Of a stretch of DNA of 28,276 nucleotides, positions 26,301 through 28,276 are shown piece by piece. Location: positions 1 through 28,276 of the forward strand of contig JBBQYA010000030.1 of assembly GCA_038209155.1 (NCBI GenBank), written 5' to 3'. Every line of letters starts with the position of its first letter. Position 1 is the first letter of the stretch. Under the pieces are notes generated by a model. The model was not told the DNA's origin. It did not search any database and saw only the letters and a list, made by a program, of their open reading frames with translations. The stretch comes from JBBQYA01 sp038209155. Lineage in GTDB: Bacteria; Bacteroidota; Bacteroidia; Sphingobacteriales; Sphingobacteriaceae. Position numbers and translations under genes: made by a program.

Positions 26301-26657
26301 TTGGAAGATGTGGAAGTAAGGCCAGAAGATATAGAAGGTTGGCTAGTAGCAAGTGTTGGCGGTTTGACAGTTGCATTGGATATTAGCATTTCCAAAGAAC
26401 TAAAAGAAGAGGGTATTGCTAGGGAATTAATTAATAGAATTCAAAACCTTAGAAAAGACAAAGGGTTTGAAGTAACAGACAAAATACGGGTTTTAGTTGA
26501 AAATCATCCTTATATTATAGAGGCAGTAGACAATAATTTAGGATATATTTGCGCCGAAATATTAGCTGTATCGCTTTCGCTAAAAGAAATGGAAATTGGT
26601 GCTGGGGACGAGATCATCATAGATGAACAAAAAATTATAGTACACATTAGTAAATAA
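23301..26657 (+). CDS. ileS: Isoleucyl-tRNA synthetase (IleRS2 type) with swapped GxHH signature
   Basis: An 1118-residue class I synthetase that charges tRNA-Ile. The start is TTG at 23301: an in-frame stop at 23295-23297 excludes anything further upstream, and the next Met lies inside the active site. The Rossmann core begins FYEGPPSANGLPGIHH, with the first signature at residues 55-58 reading G-I-H-H rather than H-x-G-H. The second signature is normal, K-M-S-K-R at 666-670. The CP1 editing domain is present (TTPWTLPSNTALAV, HLAPSFGSDDF), as are the WDTHGLPIE and EGVDQTRGWFFTLH blocks. The length, the tRNA-binding C-terminus and the lack of a C-terminal zinc site place it in the eukaryote-like IleRS2 group. 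It heads the ileS-dksA/traR-lspA cluster. Confidence 0.97.
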   Translation: MKYKEYKQLNLSNIGQQTLDRWKNDDIFQKSINNRPASNPFNFYEGPPSANGLPGIHHVMARAIKDIFCRYKTLKGYRVNRKGGWDTHGLPIELAVEKALGITKEDIGTKISVDDYNKQCKTEVMKYTDVWNDLTEKMGYWVDLENPYITYKNEYIESLWSILKNFYDKGLLYKGYTIQPYSPAAGTGLSSHELNQPGTYKMVKDTTVVAQFRLIKNKESDFIFKKTANNCYFTAWTTTPWTLPSNTALAVGKKITYAIVETYNQYTFLPITIILALDRFSIYFSDKNKELKLEDYNSGDKNIPYKIIAELSGNDLEGLEYEQLMPFENNGKENIDGEAFKVLTADFVTTDDGTGIVHLAPSFGSDDFRVAKQNGIGSLTLIDKQGRFIAGSNEFAGLYVKNYTDSDETDPAYRSTDVLISIKLKEENKAFKVEKYEHSYPHCWRTDKPVLYYPLDSWFIKTTAVKDRMVELNATINWKPESTGTGRFGNWLENLVDWNLSRSRYWGTPLPIWRTLDGSEEVCIGSILQLIQIIEKGIEEGFYDATELINAERILLSLRAGNLDLHRPYVDEIVLISASGKKMFRELDLIDVWFDSGAMPYAQWHYPFENQDAFAANFPADFIAEGVDQTRGWFFTLHAISTMLLDSVAYKNVISNGLVLDKNGNKMSKRLGNATDPFTTIAKYGADATRWYMIANASPWDNLKFNEDGIVEAQRKFFGTLHNVYSFFALYANIDQFTFDTPAIVLAERPEIDRWILSMLNSLVKEVDDAFADYEPTKAARAIQYFADEHLSNWYVRLCRRRFWKGEFTADKIAAYQTLYECLETISRLMSPIAPFYSDQLFLDLDSITKLNGSESVHLTDFPMYYSTATDQVLENRMLLAQQISSMVLSLRKKSELRVRQPLQKILIPIIDERFKANVESVRDLILSETNIKEIEFINGNESIIKKQIKANFKTLGPKVGNRMKEIATMVNELNQKDIVYLEQNGALNLTLPSGDYQLELEDVEVRPEDIEGWLVASVGGLTVALDISISKELKEEGIARELINRIQNLRKDKGFEVTDKIRVLVENHPYIIEAVDNNLGYICAEILAVSLSLKEMEIGAGDEIIIDEQKIIVHISK

Positions 26658-26663
26658 GATTTA

Positions 26664-27047
26664 ATGGAAAACACAGAGAAAACGCGCTATTCAGATAATG
26701 AACTTTTGGAGTTCAAAACCTTAATTCAAGAAAAATTAGTGATAGCCAAGAACGAGCTAGGCATATTTACCGCCACACTTAGCAATCCGAACGGAAACGG
26801 AACGGATGATACAGCAGGCACTTTCAAAGTATTGGAAGATGGCTCCGCTACATTAGAAAAAGAACACATCAACCAAATGGCAGCTCGCCAAAAGAAGTTT
26901 ATAGAAAATTTGGAAAATGCTTTGGTTCGTATTCAAAATAAGTCGTACGGAATATGCAGAGTAACGGGAAAATTAATTCAAAAAGAACGATTGATGGCAG
27001 TGCCTCACGCAACTTTGAGCATGGAAGCTAAACTAAAACAATCCTAA
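26664..27047 (+). CDS. DksA/TraR-family protein lacking the zinc-finger cysteines
   Basis: A 127-residue protein lying 6 bases after ileS. Family members enter the secondary channel of RNA polymerase and tune rRNA and stress promoters, often with ppGpp. The build fits: an N-terminal helix (about 10-35), a tip region with D48-D49-x-A51 (compare the D-x-x-D-x-A tip of E. coli DksA), a second helix (64-93) and the C-terminal signature Y-G-I-C-R-V-T-G-K-L-I (95-105) with AVPHATLS. C98 is the only cysteine, so the usual C4 zinc site cannot form. Bacteroidota relatives often have an incomplete finger. It is the middle gene of ileS-dksA/traR-lspA. Which polymerase effect it has is not predictable from sequence. 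Confidence 0.88.
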   Translation: MENTEKTRYSDNELLEFKTLIQEKLVIAKNELGIFTATLSNPNGNGTDDTAGTFKVLEDGSATLEKEHINQMAARQKKFIENLENALVRIQNKSYGICRVTGKLIQKERLMAVPHATLSMEAKLKQS

Positions 27048-27101
27048 TCCATATCGGATTTGATTGGTTTCCTTATTTAAATTTTTTATTAAATACCCCC
27101 A

Positions 27102-27695
27102 TTGAAATTATACTTACGTTCTCTCGCCATCATTTTTTCTGTCGTCATTTTAGATCAGGTTTTAAAAGTTTGGATTAAAACTAATATGTATCTCGGAGAA
27201 GAAATTCAGATGGCAGGCAATTGGTTTATTATTCATTTCACCGAAAATAATGGAATGGCATTCGGAATGGAGTTTGGCGGCGAAACTGGTAAACTTTTTC
27301 TTACCCTATTCAGAATTTTTGCCGTTTCGGGTATTGCTTATGGCTTGCATTATTTAATCAAACATAAATATCATGAAGGTTTTGTGTATTGCACAGCCAT
27401 GATTTTCGCTGGTGCTTTGGGCAATATCATCGATAGTACCTTCTATGGTTTAGTTTTCGGTTACGAAAGATTGTTCTTCGGCAGAGTAGTAGATATGTTC
27501 TATTTTCCGATTATCCAAGGCACCTATCCTACTTGGTTTCCTATCTGGAAAGGAGAAGAATTTCTTTTTTTTCGTCCGGTTTTTAATATTGCAGATGCCT
27601 CTATTAGTGTAGGTGTGGTGATTATTTTATTGTTTCAAAAACGATTTTTCGAAGAACCCAACAGCGTTTTATTGGTTAATAAAAAAGAAGTTTAA
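27102..27695 (+). CDS. lspA: Lipoprotein signal peptidase LspA (signal peptidase II)
   Basis: A 197-residue inner-membrane aspartyl protease that removes the signal peptide from diacylated prolipoproteins. The catalytic pair is visible as D111 in GALGNIID and D165 in FNIADASI; the family block F-T-E-N-N-G-M-A-F-G lies near residues 51-60. Four membrane segments can be seen (about 5-20, 67-86, 95-115 and 168-182). It is longer than E. coli LspA because of a loop of about 30 residues before the second Asp (FFGRVVDMFYFPIIQGTYP ... WKGEEFLFF), which I recall as common in Bacteroidota. The start is TTG at 27102, 54 bases after the DksA-like gene. Its substrates here include the small lipoprotein at 4571-4981 and the SurA-like lipoprotein at 7579-8475. 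Confidence 0.96.
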   Translation: MKLYLRSLAIIFSVVILDQVLKVWIKTNMYLGEEIQMAGNWFIIHFTENNGMAFGMEFGGETGKLFLTLFRIFAVSGIAYGLHYLIKHKYHEGFVYCTAMIFAGALGNIIDSTFYGLVFGYERLFFGRVVDMFYFPIIQGTYPTWFPIWKGEEFLFFRPVFNIADASISVGVVIILLFQKRFFEEPNSVLLVNKKEV

Positions 27696-27711
27696 TCTTT
27701 TTTTTTCTCCA

Positions 27712-28137
27712 ATGGCTGAACAAGAACAAGCATCCAAATCCACGCAAAATGTAATTTTATATGATGCCCATTGCCATTTTTGTGCAAAAATTGTCCGCAT
27801 CATTCTGCAACACGACAAAGATAAACGATTCCAATTTGGAGCCATACAATCTCCTGTTTCTCGTGCTTTATTGAGAACCCATAATATTAATTTCGCCTCT
27901 TTGAATACAGTTTTCTTAGTGACAGAAAAAGCAGTTTATACCAAATCTGAAGCAGTTTTCAATATTGTGAAACAACTCGATGGACCCATCAAGCATTTAA
28001 GTTTATTCGCTCATCTTCCTCTTTCTTTTACCAATGCTGGTTATAGTTTAATTGCAAAATTCCGCTATCGCATTTTTGGTAAATCAGAAGGAATTTTACC
28101 TTTTCCAGAGAAAGAAAAAGATAGATTGATTGGATGA
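27712..28137 (+). CDS. DCC-family (DUF393) thiol-disulfide oxidoreductase-like protein
   Basis: A 141-residue protein with a thioredoxin-like start: V-I-L-Y-D-A-H-C-H-F-C at 14-24, with C21-x-x-C24. The usual DCC motif is D-G-x-C-x-x-C; here the Gly is Ala. The later blocks (RFQFGAIQSPVSRALL, VFLVTEKAVYTKSEAVFNIV, YSLIAKFRYRIFGK) are all typical of the family, including the C-terminal Y-R-x-R/I-F-G-K. A soluble redox role is presumed; no substrate is known. It starts 16 bases after the lspA stop, so it is probably read through from the ileS-dksA-lspA transcript, although this last position is not part of the conserved trio as I know it. Confidence 0.85.
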   Translation: MAEQEQASKSTQNVILYDAHCHFCAKIVRIILQHDKDKRFQFGAIQSPVSRALLRTHNINFASLNTVFLVTEKAVYTKSEAVFNIVKQLDGPIKHLSLFAHLPLSFTNAGYSLIAKFRYRIFGKSEGILPFPEKEKDRLIG

Positions 28138-28223
28138 GGGCAGTTTTTTTAAGTAGATGCAAATGAAAACAATTAATTTACTTTAAGAAAGAAATTTTAT
28201 TTTTACCCATTACCCTTAAAAAA

Positions 28224-28276
28224 ATGAATAAAAACGGAGCAATCATAATTGTAGAAGACGACTTGGACGATCAAGA
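28224..28276 (+). CDS. Response regulator, receiver domain (5' end only)
   Basis: Only 17 complete codons are in the window, starting at ATG 28224: M-N-K-N-G-A-I-I-I-V-E-D-D-L-D-D-Q. The hydrophobic strand followed by V-E-D-D is the acidic pocket at the start of CheY-like receiver domains. No output domain can be seen, so a single-domain regulator and a larger one are equally possible. It lies 86 bases after the DCC-family gene. Confidence 0.7.
   Translation, partial: MNKNGAIIIVEDDLDDQ

Noticed and set aside
1..28276. Mobile element, prophage or defence island
   Set aside because: No transposase, integrase, phage structural, restriction, toxin-antitoxin or reverse transcriptase genes are present. 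The only tRNA is intact and not flanked by a direct repeat or foreign genes.

Overview
The window is a chromosomal segment of a member of the Bacteroidota. The evidence is its strong AT bias, the near absence of purine-rich ribosome binding sites, a textbook Bacteroidota promoter (TTTG-N19-TATATTTG) in front of a tRNA gene, a PorZ-like component of the type IX secretion system, and several gene orders I recall as typical of the phylum (ileS-traR/dksA-lspA; a run of SurA-like genes followed by moxR). I cannot place it below phylum with confidence. I see no phage, insertion sequence, integrase, CRISPR array or other mobile cargo. It reads as core genome.

Layout. 1-429: the end of a 2-oxoglutarate/Fe(II) oxygenase, closed by a strong terminator. 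589-2414 (minus): tilS followed by a small membrane protein. 2469-3980 (plus): a long OstA/LptA-like protein. 3969-5486 (minus): a three-gene operon with an unrecognised protein that may be a DNA polymerase III psi-like subunit, a small lipoprotein, and RdgB. 5615-10785 (plus): a tight run of three SurA-like periplasmic folding factors and a MoxR ATPase. 11009-11082 (minus): tRNA-Val(UAC) with its own promoter and a bidirectional terminator. 11195-13861: an AsmA-like protein. 13969-17409: a single-chain pyruvate carboxylase. 17411-17571: a cluster of palindromic repeats. 17594-20623 (minus): porZ-like gene and recO. 20824-23148: an RND/MMPL transporter. 23301-28137: ileS, a cysteine-poor DksA/TraR protein, lspA and a DCC-family thiol protein. 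28224-28276: the first codons of a response regulator. No gene-free stretch exceeds 300 bases.

How the genes fit together. Much of the window serves the cell envelope: OstA-like and AsmA-like proteins (lipopolysaccharide or lipid traffic), three SurA-like factors (outer-membrane protein folding), PorZ (type IX secretion and A-LPS attachment), LspA (lipoprotein maturation) and an MMPL exporter. The rest is housekeeping: tRNA modification and charging (TilS, IleRS, tRNA-Val), nucleotide pool cleaning (RdgB), recombination repair (RecO) and anaplerosis (pyruvate carboxylase).

I found no wholly new system. The points most worth a second look are the swapped active-site signature (G-I-H-H in place of H-x-G-H) in IleRS, a SurA-like lipoprotein whose signal peptide lies upstream of every ordinary start codon, the possible psi-like protein beside rdgB, the DksA-like protein with one cysteine, and the degenerating palindromic repeat cluster.
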